This document shows, in pieces, positions 51,570 through 62,253 of a DNA stretch of 64,000 nucleotides. A program made the translations under genes and the position numbers. Source of the DNA: Lachnospiraceae bacterium. Its GTDB lineage: Bacteria; Bacillota; Clostridia; Lachnospirales; Lachnospiraceae. The stretch covers positions 1-64,000 of the forward strand of contig JAGATV010000057.1 of the NCBI GenBank assembly GCA_017621075.1, in the 5' to 3' direction. Each line of letters starts with the position of its first letter. Positions within the stretch are counted from its first letter, which is position 1. Under the pieces are notes generated by a model, which was not told the DNA's origin, made no database searches, and saw nothing but the letters and a program-made list of their open reading frames with translations.

Positions 51570-54092
51570 ATGAAACAATATACGGTAACAGGCATGAGCT
51601 GCGCAGCCTGCAGCGCCAGAGTGGAAAAGGCAGTGTCCGGGGTGCCCGGTGTCATCTCCTGCTCTGTGAGTCTTCTGACCCATTCCATGGGGGTGGAGGG
51701 AACCGCAGACGCCGGTGAGATCATCAGGGCGGTGGAGGGTGCAGGGTATGGTGCTTTTTTGAAAGAAGAGTCCCGGGCAGATTCCCTGGCAGATCATGAG
51801 ACACCGGCCCTAAAAAGGCGTCTGTTGGTGTCTTTGGGATTTTTAGTGGTACTCATGTACTTTTCCATGGGGCATATGATGTGGGGCTGGCCTCTGCCCG
51901 CCTATTTTGAGGACAATCACATTGCCATGGGGCTTTTGCAGCTCCTTCTTACGGTGGCGATCATGGTCATCAACCGGAAATTTTTTGAAAACGGTCTAAG
52001 GAGCCTTCTTCACGGAGCTCCCAATATGGACACTTTGGTGGCACTGGGAGCGGGAGCTGCATTTGTCTACAGCACTTATGCGCTGTTTGCCATGACGGAT
52101 GCCCAGGTCCATGGGGACATGGAAGGGGTCATGGCCTATATGCATGAATTTTATTTTGAATCGGCAGCCATGATCCTGACACTGATCACTGTGGGCAAGA
52201 TGTTGGAGGCACGTTCCAAAGGAAAGACCACCGATGCCCTAAGGGGGCTGATGAAGCTGGCCCCCAGGACGGCGGTGATCCTAAAGGACGGGGAGGAGCA
52301 GACTGTTCCCATTGAGCAGGTCCAAAAGGGAGATCTTTTTGTGGTCCGTCCCGGGGAACAGATACCGGTGGATGGTGTGGTGGAAGAAGGAAGCAGTGCT
52401 GTGAACGAAGCTGCCCTTACCGGGGAGAGCATTCCCGTGGACAAGGAAGCCGGGGACAGTGTCTTCGCGGCGACCCTGAACCAGTCGGGATTTTTGAAAT
52501 GCTGCGCCTTGCGGGTGGGGGAGGACACCACCCTGTCCCAGATCATCCGCATGGTCAGCGATGCAGCGGCTACGAAGGCCCCCATTGCCAAGGTGGCAGA
52601 CAGGGTTTCAGGGATATTCGTGCCTGCGGTCATCACCATTGCAGTGATCACGGTGTTCGTGTGGCTGTTTGCCGGAGAAGGCATAGGATTTGCCCTGGCC
52701 AGAGGCATCTCGGTGTTAGTCATCAGCTGTCCCTGTGCACTGGGACTTGCCACCCCGGTGGCCATTATGGTAGGTAACGGTGTGGGTGCCAAAAACGGTA
52801 TCCTATTCAAGACTGCGGTCTCTTTGGAGGAAGCCGGAAGAGTGGAGATTGTGGCCCTGGATAAGACAGGGACCATCACAAGCGGAGAACCCAGGGTGAC
52901 GGATATCCTTCCGGCGGAGGATGTCACCGAAGATATGCTGTTATATCATGCCAATGCGCTGGAAAAAAAGAGCGAGCATCCCTTGGCAAAAGCGATCCTG
53001 GACTATGCGGTCAGACAGGGTGTGGAAGCGGCAGCAGTGGAAGATTTTGCGGCAAATCCCGGCAACGGTCTGTCAGCCGTCCTGAATGGGGAAAGGCTCA
53101 CCGGCGGAAATCTGCGCTTTGTGGAGCAAACAGTACAGATCCCTGAAAGAGTGAGAGAGCAGTCGGAAATCCTTGCCGGGGAAGGAAAGACACCGCTGTT
53201 TTTTGCAAAAGGTCAACAGTTTCTGGGTATCATAGCGGTGGCCGATGTCATCAAGGAGGACAGCCCCGGGGCGGTGGAGGCACTTAAAAATATGGGTATC
53301 CGTGTAGTGATGCTCACGGGAGACAACGAGCGCACCGCAAAGGCGATCGGCCGTCAGGCCGGGGTGGATCAGGTCATCGCGGGAGTGCTGCCGGAGGGCA
53401 AGGAGGCGGCGATCCGCTCCTTAAAGGAGGAGGGCAGGGTCGCCATGGTGGGAGACGGCATCAATGATGCGCCGGCCCTTACCAGAGCAGATATGGGCAT
53501 TGCCATCGGTGCAGGTACGGATATTGCCATTGATGCGGCGGACGTGGTGCTGATGAAGAGCAGGCTCAGCGATGTCCCTGCAATGATACGTTTAAGTCGT
53601 GCGACGCTTCGGAATATCCACCAGAACCTGTTCTGGGCATTCTTTTATAATGTCATTGGTATCCCGTTGGCTGCTGGAGTGTGGATCCCCATATTTGGCT
53701 GGAAACTGAATCCCATGTTCGGTGCGGCGGCCATGAGCCTGTCCAGTTTTTGCGTGGTTACCAATGCACTGCGCCTGAACCTGGTTCAGATCCATGATGG
53801 GGGTAAAGATAAAAAGAGAAGAAAGAGAGCCGGTAAAAGGCAGACAAAACCGGCAGAAGAAAAGAAAGCGGAGGAAAAGAAGATGACAAAGACCATGAAG
53901 ATCGAAGGAATGATGTGCGGACACTGTGAGGCAAGAGTCAAGAAGTGTCTGGAGGCACTTGCCCAGGTGGAGGAGGCTTCAGTGAGCCATGAAGCGGGAA
54001 CCGCAGTAGTCACCTTAAAGGAAGAACTGGCTGACGAAGTGCTGAAAAAGGCTGTTGAGGACCAGGACTACAAGGTGCTCCAGATCCGATAA
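51570..54092 (+). CDS. copA: Copper-exporting P1B-type ATPase with N- and C-terminal metal-binding domains
   Basis: An 840-residue P-type ATPase. An N-terminal HMA domain has GMSCAAC (8-14). The membrane metal site is ISCPCALGLATP (about 385), the phosphorylation site is DKTGT (about 430), and SEHPLAKAI and GDGINDAPAL complete the P1B-ATPase set. After the last membrane helix a basic Lys/Glu-rich linker (about 745-771) leads to a second HMA domain with GMMCGHC (about 780), which equals a CopZ chaperone fused to the C-terminus. It should pump Cu(I) out across the cytoplasmic membrane under CsoR control. An internal start at 53883 may release the last domain separately. Confidence 0.93.
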   Translation: MKQYTVTGMSCAACSARVEKAVSGVPGVISCSVSLLTHSMGVEGTADAGEIIRAVEGAGYGAFLKEESRADSLADHETPALKRRLLVSLGFLVVLMYFSMGHMMWGWPLPAYFEDNHIAMGLLQLLLTVAIMVINRKFFENGLRSLLHGAPNMDTLVALGAGAAFVYSTYALFAMTDAQVHGDMEGVMAYMHEFYFESAAMILTLITVGKMLEARSKGKTTDALRGLMKLAPRTAVILKDGEEQTVPIEQVQKGDLFVVRPGEQIPVDGVVEEGSSAVNEAALTGESIPVDKEAGDSVFAATLNQSGFLKCCALRVGEDTTLSQIIRMVSDAAATKAPIAKVADRVSGIFVPAVITIAVITVFVWLFAGEGIGFALARGISVLVISCPCALGLATPVAIMVGNGVGAKNGILFKTAVSLEEAGRVEIVALDKTGTITSGEPRVTDILPAEDVTEDMLLYHANALEKKSEHPLAKAILDYAVRQGVEAAAVEDFAANPGNGLSAVLNGERLTGGNLRFVEQTVQIPERVREQSEILAGEGKTPLFFAKGQQFLGIIAVADVIKEDSPGAVEALKNMGIRVVMLTGDNERTAKAIGRQAGVDQVIAGVLPEGKEAAIRSLKEEGRVAMVGDGINDAPALTRADMGIAIGAGTDIAIDAADVVLMKSRLSDVPAMIRLSRATLRNIHQNLFWAFFYNVIGIPLAAGVWIPIFGWKLNPMFGAAAMSLSSFCVVTNALRLNLVQIHDGGKDKKRRKRAGKRQTKPAEEKKAEEKKMTKTMKIEGMMCGHCEARVKKCLEALAQVEEASVSHEAGTAVVTLKEELADEVLKKAVEDQDYKVLQIR
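53883..54092 (+). CDS. Possible internal translation product: free CopZ-like chaperone
   Basis: Inside copA, in the same frame, ATG 53883 is preceded 8 nt upstream by GGAGG (53870-53874). Starting there would give a 69-residue protein (MTKTMKIEGMMCGHCEARVKK...), the normal size of a stand-alone CopZ copper chaperone with the full CxxC motif. The linker before it is Lys/Glu-rich, so the AGGA-like composition could also be chance. It is listed because E. coli copA is known to yield a free chaperone by programmed frameshifting; here the proposed mechanism would be internal initiation. Confidence 0.4.
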   Translation: MTKTMKIEGMMCGHCEARVKKCLEALAQVEEASVSHEAGTAVVTLKEELADEVLKKAVEDQDYKVLQIR

Positions 54093-54159
54093 GGCATACC
54101 CGGTAGAGTATATTCCCAATCTGTTATATTTTGGAAAGAAAAAGTTTATACTTTCTTTA

Positions 54160-54187
54160 TTGATTTTTGTATTGTCTGTGTTATATT
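54160..54187 (+). promoter_or_regulatory. Promoter for clpB
   Basis: TTGATT (54160-54165), 16-nt spacer, TATATT (54182-54187). No CIRCE or CtsR-box repeat was found nearby. Confidence 0.55.
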
Positions 54188-54236
54188 AGTAATAGAACAA
54201 ATAAACACTACAATGATCAATGAGGAGGCAGGCATT

Positions 54237-56819
54237 ATGAATATTCAAAAATTTACACAGAAATCCATGCAGGCCGTGGAAGGATGCGAAAAGCTGGCCT
54301 ACGAATACGGAAATCAGGAGATAGAGCAGGAACACCTGCTGTACAGTCTACTGACCATAGAAGACAGCCTGATCTTAAAGCTGGTGGAAAAAATGGAGAT
54401 CCAGAAGGAACATTTTGTAAACCGTGCAAGGCAGGCTCTGGAAAAGCGCGTGAAAGTGCAGGGCGGACAGGTCTATGTGGGGCAGTATCTGAATAAGGTG
54501 CTGACCTGTGCGGAGGATGAGGCAAAACAGCTGGGGGATGAATATGTATCCGTGGAGCATCTGTTTCTTTCCATGCTGAAATATCCCAACAAGGAGATTG
54601 CAGAGATCTGGAAGGAGTACGGCATCAACAGGGAGAGATTCTTAAAGGCCCTTTCCACTGTCCGTGGCAACCAGCGTGTGACCAGCGACAATCCGGAGGC
54701 CACATATGATACCCTGGAAAAATATGGGCAGGATCTGGTGGAGAAGGCCAGGAGTCAGAAGCTGGACCCTGTCATCGGACGTGACAGTGAGATCCGCAAT
54801 GTGATCCGTATCCTCTCCCGTAAGACCAAGAATAATCCGGTGCTGATCGGGGAACCCGGTGTGGGCAAGACCGCCGTGGTGGAAGGCCTGGCACAACGGA
54901 TTGTCCGCGGGGATGTGCCCCAGGGCTTAAAGGACAAGAAGATCTTTGCACTGGATATGGGAGCCCTGGTGGCAGGTGCCAAATACCGGGGTGAGTTTGA
55001 GGAACGTCTGAAGGCAGTGCTTGACGATGTGAAGAACAGCGACGGACAGATCATTCTGTTCATCGATGAGCTCCATACCATCGTAGGTGCAGGAAAGACA
55101 GACGGCGCCCTGGATGCAGGCAATATGTTAAAGCCCATGCTTGCCAGAGGAGAACTCCACTGTATCGGTGCAACCACTCTGGATGAGTACCGTCAGTATA
55201 TTGAGAAGGATGCGGCGCTGGAACGTCGTTTCCAGCCGGTGATGGTGGAGGAGCCCACTGTGGAGGACACCATTTCCATCCTTCGAGGATTGAAGGAACG
55301 CTATGAGGTCTATCACGGTGTCAAGATCATGGATACTGCCTTGGTCAGCGCTGCCACTCTTTCCCACAGATATATCACGGACCGTTTCCTGCCGGATAAG
55401 GCCATCGATCTGGTGGATGAGGCCTGTGCCCTGATCAAGACAGAGTTGGACAGCATGCCCACAGAGCTGGATGAGCTGCAGCGGAAGATCATGCAGATGG
55501 AGATCGAGGAAGCTGCCCTCAAGAAAGAGGACGACCAGTTAAGCCGTGAGCGCCTGGAGGATCTGCAGAAGGAACTGGCAGAGCTAAAGGAGGAATTTGC
55601 CGCAAGGAAAGCCCAGTGGGACAATGAGAAGGCTTCCGTGGAGAAGCTTTCCAGGCTGCGTGAAGAGATCGACCAGGTAAACAGTGAGATCCAGATCGCC
55701 CAGAGAGAAGGCAATCTGGAGAAGGCGGCAGAATTAAGCTATGGCAAACTGCCTTCCTTAAAGAAACAGCTGGAGCAGGAGGAAGCCAAAGTAAATGCGG
55801 AAGATCTTTCACTGGTCCATGAGAAGGTATCCGATGAGGAGATCGCCAGGATCATTTCCCGGTGGACGGGTATTCCGGTAGCCAAGCTCACAGAGAGCGA
55901 GCGGAACAAGACCCTGCATCTGGACGAAGAACTGCACAAACGGGTAATAGGACAGGAGGAAGGAGTCACCAAGGTGACGGAGGCCATCATCCGTTCCAAA
56001 GCCGGGATCAAGGACCCCACAAAGCCCATCGGTTCCTTCCTGTTTCTGGGGCCTACCGGAGTAGGTAAGACCGAACTGGCAAAATCCCTGGCAGCAGCCC
56101 TCTTTGACGATGAAAACAATATGGTGCGTATCGATATGAGCGAGTATATGGAGAAATATTCCGTGTCCCGTCTGATCGGAGCGCCTCCCGGATATGTTGG
56201 CTATGAGGAGGGCGGACAACTGACGGAGGCTGTGCGCCGCAAACCTTACAGTGTGGTCCTGTTCGATGAGATCGAAAAAGCCCACCCGGATGTGTTCAAT
56301 GTGCTGTTACAGGTGCTGGATGACGGACGTATCACGGATTCCCAGGGCAGGACCGTGGACTTCAAAAATACGATCCTGATCATGACCTCCAATATCGGCG
56401 CAAATTATCTGCTGGAGGGCATCGGGGCGGACGGCACCATCAAGCCGGAAGCAGAAGCTATGGTAATGAATGATCTGCGGGCTCATTTCAGGCCGGAGTT
56501 TTTGAACCGTCTGGATGAGACGATCCTGTTCAAACCTCTCACAAAGGATAATGTGGGCGGCATCGTCCACCTGATCATTGCCGACTTAAACAGGCGTCTG
56601 GCAGACCGGAATTTAAACATCGAGCTTTCGGAGGAAGCAACCGCATTGATCGTGGAGCAGGCTTATGATCCCGTATATGGCGCACGTCCCCTGAAGCGTT
56701 ATATCCAGAAGTATGTGGAGACCCTTTCCGCAAGACTGATCCTGGAGGATAAAGTGAAGGCAGGCGATACCATACTGATCAGTGTGGAGAATGGCGGCTT
56801 GAAAGCCGGAGTGAAATAA
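54237..56819 (+). CDS. clpB: ATP-dependent chaperone ClpB
   Basis: An 860-residue disaggregase of the Hsp100 class. It has an N-terminal Clp repeat domain (about 1-145), AAA1 with Walker [11 protein letters not shown] (about 205), the long coiled-coil middle domain (about 405-525), and AAA2 with Walker [11 protein letters not shown] (about 605) and pore loop [13 protein letters not shown]. No IGF/IGL ClpP-binding loop is expected or seen, so it works with DnaK rather than ClpP. ATG 54237 is 8 nt after GAGGAGG; the ATG at 54213 lies upstream of that site. Confidence 0.95.
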   Translation: MNIQKFTQKSMQAVEGCEKLAYEYGNQEIEQEHLLYSLLTIEDSLILKLVEKMEIQKEHFVNRARQALEKRVKVQGGQVYVGQYLNKVLTCAEDEAKQLGDEYVSVEHLFLSMLKYPNKEIAEIWKEYGINRERFLKALSTVRGNQRVTSDNPEATYDTLEKYGQDLVEKARSQKLDPVIGRDSEIRNVIRILSRKTKNNPVLIGEPGVGKTAVVEGLAQRIVRGDVPQGLKDKKIFALDMGALVAGAKYRGEFEERLKAVLDDVKNSDGQIILFIDELHTIVGAGKTDGALDAGNMLKPMLARGELHCIGATTLDEYRQYIEKDAALERRFQPVMVEEPTVEDTISILRGLKERYEVYHGVKIMDTALVSAATLSHRYITDRFLPDKAIDLVDEACALIKTELDSMPTELDELQRKIMQMEIEEAALKKEDDQLSRERLEDLQKELAELKEEFAARKAQWDNEKASVEKLSRLREEIDQVNSEIQIAQREGNLEKAAELSYGKLPSLKKQLEQEEAKVNAEDLSLVHEKVSDEEIARIISRWTGIPVAKLTESERNKTLHLDEELHKRVIGQEEGVTKVTEAIIRSKAGIKDPTKPIGSFLFLGPTGVGKTELAKSLAAALFDDENNMVRIDMSEYMEKYSVSRLIGAPPGYVGYEEGGQLTEAVRRKPYSVVLFDEIEKAHPDVFNVLLQVLDDGRITDSQGRTVDFKNTILIMTSNIGANYLLEGIGADGTIKPEAEAMVMNDLRAHFRPEFLNRLDETILFKPLTKDNVGGIVHLIIADLNRRLADRNLNIELSEEATALIVEQAYDPVYGARPLKRYIQKYVETLSARLILEDKVKAGDTILISVENGGLKAGVK

Positions 56820-56846
56820 CAGTAAAAATGGGTTGATGTGAAGCAT

Positions 56847-56889
56847 GGCTGCACAGATTACTTTTACAGTAGTTTGTGCAGCCTTTTTT
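56847..56889 (+). terminator. Terminator after clpB
   Basis: GGCTGCACA (56847-56855) pairs with TGTGCAGCC (56875-56883) with an inner short stem, then six T. Confidence 0.9.
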
Positions 56890-56925
56890 ATAGGGAAAAG
56901 TTTTGGGGTGTCCTGCGCAAAAACA

Positions 56926-56954
56926 TTGACGGTATAGCTTACCGGGGATATGAT
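56926..56954 (+). promoter_or_regulatory. Promoter for the cardiolipin synthase gene
   Basis: TTGACG (56926-56931), 17-nt spacer, TATGAT (56949-56954), 74 nt before the ATG. Confidence 0.72.
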
Positions 56955-57028
56955 ATTTTATAAGGTATCCGTTTCGGCAGGAAGATTTTTGGGTCGAAGA
57001 TGATAGATCACTAAAGGAGAAGGAAGAG

Positions 57029-58588
57029 ATGACAGCTGGTGAACTGAAAGAAAAGGGAATCAAGGGGGTAAAGACCATTATCTATGGCAGGACATTGTTT
57101 GTGGTGCTGGCATTTCTGATCCAGTTTGGGTTGATGATCGCCACCTATATCTATCTTAGGGATTACAGCCTGGCTGTTTATGCCATATTTGTGATTTTGG
57201 GCATTTTGGTGGTACTCCATCTGTTCAACGGCAGGGAAAATCCCGATTTTAAGCTGGTCTGGATGCTGCCCATTTTGATGTTTCCCATATTTGGCGCACT
57301 TCTGTATCTGTATATTCTTATACAGCCGGGGACTAAGATCATCAAAAAAAGGTTGGAAAGGCTTTCCGGAGAGACACAGAGTTATGTGAAGCAGGAGGAG
57401 AGTGTCAGGGCGGATCTGGAAGCGGAAAGCGGACAGATGGGACGTTTTTCGGATTATATGTACCGTTTCGGTCATTGTCCCGTCTATGACAGGACGGAGG
57501 CAAAATTTTATCCTTTGGGAGACGACCAGTTTCAGGATATTCTGGCAGAACTGAAAAAAGCGGAAAAATTTATTTTCCTGGAATTTTTTATTGTGGAAGA
57601 AGGTGTCTTCTGGAATTCCATTCTGGAAATCTTAAAACAAAAAGCCAAGGAGGGGGTGGAGGTCCGGTTCATGTATGATGGGATGTGCGTGTTGGCCCTG
57701 CTGCCTTATTTCTATCCCAGACTCCTTCGGGAGGACGGCATCAAATGCAAGATGTTTTCGCCCATCAAGCCTTTATTTTCCTCCCATTATAATAACAGGG
57801 ACCACAGGAAGATCCTGGTCATCGACGGCAAAGTAGCTTTTACCGGGGGAACCAATCTGGCAGACGAATATATCAACCAAAGGGAACGTTTTGGCCATTG
57901 GAAGGACACGGCAGTGATGCTGAAAGGCAAAGCGGTGGAGAAATTCACTTATCTGTTCCTGGAGATGTGGAATATATCGGAGCAGAAGCCGGAGGAGTAT
58001 GAGAAATATCGCTCTCCGCATACAGATACCATCAGACAGGACGGTTATTTTATTCCTTATGGAGTCAGCCCCTTCGGGGAGGAAAGGATCGGGAAAAGGG
58101 TCTATCTGGACATCTTGAACACGGCCCGGGATTATGTACATATCATGACGCCATATCTGATCCTGGACTATGAGATGATGATGGCTTTGGTCTATGCGGC
58201 CAAGCGGGGAATTGATGTGAAGATCATCATGCCCCATATACCGGATAAGAAAGCGGCTTTTGCCCTGGCAAAGACATATTATAATGAACTGTTGGAAGCA
58301 GGAGTAGCCATATATGAGTATACGCCCGGCTTTGTCCATGCCAAGATCTTTGTAAGCGATGATGAAAAGGCGGTGGTGGGAACAGTAAATCTGGATTACC
58401 GCAGCCTGTACCATCACTTTGAGTGCGGTGTCATACTTTATCGAAATTCGGAGATCAGTGCTGTGGAAGCTGATTATCAGAAAACCTTGGACAAATGCCA
58501 AACAGTGACCGAGAAAGATTATTTCCGTCAGAGTATCCCGGACAGGATCATAGGAAAGGTCTTAAGGATCTTTGCACCGCTGATGTGA
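57029..58588 (+). CDS. cls: Cardiolipin synthase
   Basis: A 519-residue phospholipase D-family enzyme. Three N-terminal membrane segments (about 20-100) precede two HKD motifs: HRKILVIDGKVAFTGGTN (about 255) and HAKIFVSDDEKAVVGTVNLDYRS (about 437). It joins two phosphatidylglycerols to form cardiolipin and glycerol. AAGGAGAAGGAAG precedes the ATG. It may be cotranscribed with the following small gene. Confidence 0.94.
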   Translation: MTAGELKEKGIKGVKTIIYGRTLFVVLAFLIQFGLMIATYIYLRDYSLAVYAIFVILGILVVLHLFNGRENPDFKLVWMLPILMFPIFGALLYLYILIQPGTKIIKKRLERLSGETQSYVKQEESVRADLEAESGQMGRFSDYMYRFGHCPVYDRTEAKFYPLGDDQFQDILAELKKAEKFIFLEFFIVEEGVFWNSILEILKQKAKEGVEVRFMYDGMCVLALLPYFYPRLLREDGIKCKMFSPIKPLFSSHYNNRDHRKILVIDGKVAFTGGTNLADEYINQRERFGHWKDTAVMLKGKAVEKFTYLFLEMWNISEQKPEEYEKYRSPHTDTIRQDGYFIPYGVSPFGEERIGKRVYLDILNTARDYVHIMTPYLILDYEMMMALVYAAKRGIDVKIIMPHIPDKKAAFALAKTYYNELLEAGVAIYEYTPGFVHAKIFVSDDEKAVVGTVNLDYRSLYHHFECGVILYRNSEISAVEADYQKTLDKCQTVTEKDYFRQSIPDRIIGKVLRIFAPLM

Positions 58589-58695
58589 TGGATGTCTTTT
58601 GCGGTATGATCTGTCGGAAGATAAGTCACTTGGAAACCGGACTGTTTCATGATATAATGGATAAAAACATGAATAAAAAGGAGCGGAGGCGGACC

Positions 58696-58869
58696 ATGAT
58701 ACCACAGGACCCGATAATGCTTTTGAGCTTTGTGAACCTGAAACTGCGTGATTTTTACAGAAGCCTGGATGCCCTCTGTGAGGATCTGGATGCGGACAGG
58801 GAGGCAATCTTAAACAAGCTTGCCTCAATAGACTATCATTACGATGAGGAGAAGAATCAATTTGTATGA
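58696..58869 (+). CDS. DUF4250 domain-containing small protein
   Basis: A 57-residue protein matching the DUF4250 family along its full length: PQDPIMLLSFVNLKLRDFY at the start and LDALCEDLDADREAILNKLASIDYHYDEEKNQFV. Its function is unknown. Two good ribosome binding sites (AAGGAG and GGAGG) lie in the 20 nt before the ATG; a longer frame upstream from 58495 is not likely. The last codons overlap the start of the next gene. Confidence 0.85.
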   Translation: MIPQDPIMLLSFVNLKLRDFYRSLDALCEDLDADREAILNKLASIDYHYDEEKNQFV

Positions 58870-60055
58870 ACAGAGAGGACGCCGGTGCAATGTATGTACC
58901 GGCTGTGGGAGATGCCCGGGCGTAAGACCGGGTATTTCCGTTATTATGAAACATGTAAGGAAGGCGGAAGTATTGCCCATACCGGATAGGGACGGAAGAA
59001 GACTGGTGACGGTGGATATCGGCACCACTACCATTGCCATGCAGCTCTATGGGGAGGATGGCAGGGTAAAAGACAGCTTTGCCTGTGTCAATCCCCAGAC
59101 CGGGTACGGTGCGGATGTATTGTCCAGGATACGCAGGGCGGAACAGGAAGAGGCGGCCCGGGACATGGGCACTATGGTAAGAGAGGTATTGGGACGGGGG
59201 TTTGAACGTTTCAGAAAGCTGCTTTCGGAAGGGGAAAGTCTCTTTGCAGTGATCGCCGCCAATACCACCATGGTATATCTGCTCATGGGATATGATCCCC
59301 GGGAGTTGGGCCGAGCTCCCTTTCATGCCACATATCTGGAAGGAGGAGAGATTTCCGTAGCAGGGACATCCTGCGTGATCTTTCCGGGATTGTCGGCTTT
59401 TGTAGGAGGCGACATTGTGGCGGGTATCCACGCCTGCGGCATGGCAGAGAAGGAAGAACGGATGTTGCTTGTGGACCTGGGAACCAACGGGGAGATGGTC
59501 CTTGGAAACAAAAATGGGCTGATCGCCTGCGCCACAGCGGCGGGTCCGGCCTTTGAAGGCGGTGTGAACAGCGGGGTATGGGGATCTGATATGATCAGTA
59601 TTCTCGCCAGGTTAAAGAAAGAGGGGCTTTTGGATGATACGGGATTGATCGCAGAACCGTATTTTGAGACCGGCATCAGGATCGGGGATGTCCGTGTAAC
59701 GCAGGAAGCGGTGCGTGCCATCCAGTTGGCCAAGGGAGCAGTGCGGGCAGGCATCGAGATTTTGGCAAAGCAGGCGGGCATCGGCTTTGAGGATATTGAC
59801 AAGGTAGTGCTGGCAGGAGGCTTCGGATATTATCTGGATCCGGAAGCTGCTGCCGGGATCGGACTGCTTCCACCCGAACTTGCGGGAAAGACAGTCACGG
59901 GAGGCAATACGGCACTGGCAGGAGCTCTGCGGCTGGGGCGGGAAATCCTTGTCACAGGAACATATCCCAAATTGCCCGGCTGTGATGCCAAGGTGATCAA
60001 TCTGGCCGAGATTGCCGAATTTAAGGAGCGCTATATCGGCTATCTGAATTTGTAG
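58862..60055 (+). CDS. RACo-like ASKHA-domain ATPase (DUF4445) with four-Cys N-terminus
   Basis: A 397-residue protein with an ASKHA nucleotide-binding fold like the C-terminal part of RACo, the reductive activator of corrinoid proteins: VTVDIGTTTIAMQLY (about 49-63), AANTTMVYLLMG, FVGGDIVAGIHACG, LLVDLGTNGEMVLG and a C-terminal VLAGGFGYYL motif. RACo normally carries an N-terminal [2Fe-2S] ferredoxin domain; here it is replaced by a short stretch with CNVCTGCGRCPG (9-20), a CxxCxxCxxCP arrangement. TTG at 58862 is the likely start, with AGGAGAAG 7 nt upstream inside the DUF4250 gene; ATG 58844 has no such site. No corrinoid protein or methyltransferase gene is in the window. Confidence 0.75.
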   Translation: MYEQRGRRCNVCTGCGRCPGVRPGISVIMKHVRKAEVLPIPDRDGRRLVTVDIGTTTIAMQLYGEDGRVKDSFACVNPQTGYGADVLSRIRRAEQEEAARDMGTMVREVLGRGFERFRKLLSEGESLFAVIAANTTMVYLLMGYDPRELGRAPFHATYLEGGEISVAGTSCVIFPGLSAFVGGDIVAGIHACGMAEKEERMLLVDLGTNGEMVLGNKNGLIACATAAGPAFEGGVNSGVWGSDMISILARLKKEGLLDDTGLIAEPYFETGIRIGDVRVTQEAVRAIQLAKGAVRAGIEILAKQAGIGFEDIDKVVLAGGFGYYLDPEAAAGIGLLPPELAGKTVTGGNTALAGALRLGREILVTGTYPKLPGCDAKVINLAEIAEFKERYIGYLNL

Positions 60056-60147
60056 AAACCTGTAAAATAAGGTTTCAAAACTTGTCAAAATAAGGTATAC
60101 TGAACATAGAAGGAAACACGGGAGCAAAATGTCCGGAGGTGGAAAAT

Positions 60148-62238
60148 ATGCCGAAAAAGGGAAAGACAACACAAAAAACCAAAGTAAACTCTGCCTTGCT
60201 CTTCAGCATCAGGAACAAGATCATTCTTTGTTTTCTGATCCCCATCCTGTTCATGATCGTCATTGGCGTGACAGCTTACCGGAAGGCGGCGGAAGGCATG
60301 AGCGAAAAGTATCGTACCTCTACCATGCAGACCTTGGAAATGGCTACGGATTATGTGGATGTAAGCTGCTCCTTCATTGAATCTGAGGGTATGAAGTATG
60401 CTTTCAATGAAAATCTGATAAAGTATGCCCGGGGTACGGGCAAGGATGATATCGCTGCCCAGGCCGAGCTGATCAACAGCATCCGGTCGGACCTGATGTC
60501 CACGCAGATCTCCAATCCTTTTATTGCCAATATCCATATCGTTACCAAGAGTGGGATCAATATGTTCACCACCAAGACCAGCAGTAACACGGATGGCATA
60601 TTTGAGGAGTACAAGGAGACGGTTGCAAGCGGAAGGGGGATTGAGAAGTGGATCGACAGCCATCCCCTGCTGGATGAATACCTGACATTAAATGCTCCTT
60701 CTGATGAGTATATCCTGTCTTATGAGATGATGGCACAGTCCAATAATGCCTGTGTGGTCATTGATGTAAAGACTTCCGCTATCCGGGAATTTTTGCAGGA
60801 GCTGGATCTGGGTGAAGGAAGCATCGTGGGCTTCGTCACCGGTAGCGGCGGGGAGATTATCTGTGAGAATCTGCCGGAGGGGAAAGAGAGCATCCTGCCT
60901 AAGGACACAGCCGTATTTTACGGTCAGGAGTTCTTCGACGGGGTGAATGAGGAAGAAGGGCTGCAGGGCTCTGAAAAAATCGATTATCTGGGAGAGGAGT
61001 ACCTTTTCCTTTACAGTATCAGCGAAGAGACAGGGGCGGCAGTTTGTGCTCTGGTGCCCACAGCGGTGATAACCGGACAGGCACAGGAGATCAAGGCCCT
61101 GACCATCGGGCTGGTGATCCTGGCCTGTGTGCTTGCCGGCGTCATCGGAGTGATCATTGTCGTGGGAATACAGGGCAATATGAAGCGTATTTCCCGGAAA
61201 TTCGGTGAGGTCGCACAGGGGGATCTGACCGTACAGGTAAATGCCAGGGGACGGGATGAGTTCAAGAGCCTGGCCGGATCTGCCACCGACATGATCACCA
61301 ATACCAAGAATCTGGTAAACCGGGTGGGAAGTGCCACCAGGCAGTTAGAGGCATCTTCCAGGGAGGTGGAGCAGGTGTCCGGCGTCATCGGCGAGTATTC
61401 CCGGGATATCACTGCAGCCATCAACGATATTAACGAGGGAATGTCCAGACAGTCGGAGCATGCGCAGGAATGCGTGGACAAGACAGACGTGCTGTCCCGG
61501 GAGATCCAGAATGTCAGTTGTATTGTGGACCGTGTAGAGAGACTGGTAAAAGAAACAGAGGAAATGATCAACCGGGGAATGGACATTGTGCAGATCCTTG
61601 GAGAGAGAGCAAAAGAGACTACCAGGATAACGGCAGAGGTGGGCGAGAGTATCGAGTCCCTGCGTCAGAAGTCGGAAACCATCAATTCCTTTGTGGGAAT
61701 GATCACAGAAATTTCAAGGCAGACAAATCTGCTCTCCCTGAATGCGTCCATTGAGGCGGCAAGAGCGGGAGAAGCCGGAAGAGGGTTTGCGGTAGTTGCG
61801 GAAGAGATCCGCAAACTGGCGGATGATGCGGCCAATGCAGCCGGAGAGATCAGCAATAATGTGGGACAGATTTCAGCCCAGACCATGGACAGTGTGGACA
61901 GTGCCAACAGGGCAAGCCAGATGGTAGGTCTGCAGACACAGGCTGTGGAGCAGGCGGTGGATGTATTCCGCCAGATGCAGCAGAGAATGAACGCATTGGT
62001 AGACGGGCTGAAGGAAATCGTAGTAGGGACAGAAAGAGCCGATCATGAGCGAAGTGCTGCTGTGGAAGCCGTAAAGAATATTTCCGATATCATAGAGGAG
62101 ACGGCGGGCAATGCAGAGACTGTGCGGGATGTGGCCGGAAGGCTGCTTCAGAATGTGGAGAATCTGAACAGGACAGCCAGCGTACTGGGTGAGAACATGG
62201 AAGGCTTAAAGAGTGAGATCTCCGTATTCAAAACTTGA
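60148..62238 (+). CDS. Methyl-accepting chemotaxis protein
   Basis: A 696-residue chemoreceptor. A first membrane helix (about 24-44), an extracytoplasmic dCache-like sensor domain (about 45-315), a second helix (about 316-338), HAMP (about 340-390) and a cytoplasmic signalling domain with the hairpin tip [38 protein letters not shown] (about 521-560). The tip should contact CheA and CheW. The ligand is unknown; there are no che or flagellar genes in the window. ATG 60148 is 8 nt after GGAGG. Confidence 0.92.
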   Translation: MPKKGKTTQKTKVNSALLFSIRNKIILCFLIPILFMIVIGVTAYRKAAEGMSEKYRTSTMQTLEMATDYVDVSCSFIESEGMKYAFNENLIKYARGTGKDDIAAQAELINSIRSDLMSTQISNPFIANIHIVTKSGINMFTTKTSSNTDGIFEEYKETVASGRGIEKWIDSHPLLDEYLTLNAPSDEYILSYEMMAQSNNACVVIDVKTSAIREFLQELDLGEGSIVGFVTGSGGEIICENLPEGKESILPKDTAVFYGQEFFDGVNEEEGLQGSEKIDYLGEEYLFLYSISEETGAAVCALVPTAVITGQAQEIKALTIGLVILACVLAGVIGVIIVVGIQGNMKRISRKFGEVAQGDLTVQVNARGRDEFKSLAGSATDMITNTKNLVNRVGSATRQLEASSREVEQVSGVIGEYSRDITAAINDINEGMSRQSEHAQECVDKTDVLSREIQNVSCIVDRVERLVKETEEMINRGMDIVQILGERAKETTRITAEVGESIESLRQKSETINSFVGMITEISRQTNLLSLNASIEAARAGEAGRGFAVVAEEIRKLADDAANAAGEISNNVGQISAQTMDSVDSANRASQMVGLQTQAVEQAVDVFRQMQQRMNALVDGLKEIVVGTERADHERSAAVEAVKNISDIIEETAGNAETVRDVAGRLLQNVENLNRTASVLGENMEGLKSEISVFKT

Positions 62239-62253
62239 TGATAGGATGTAACG

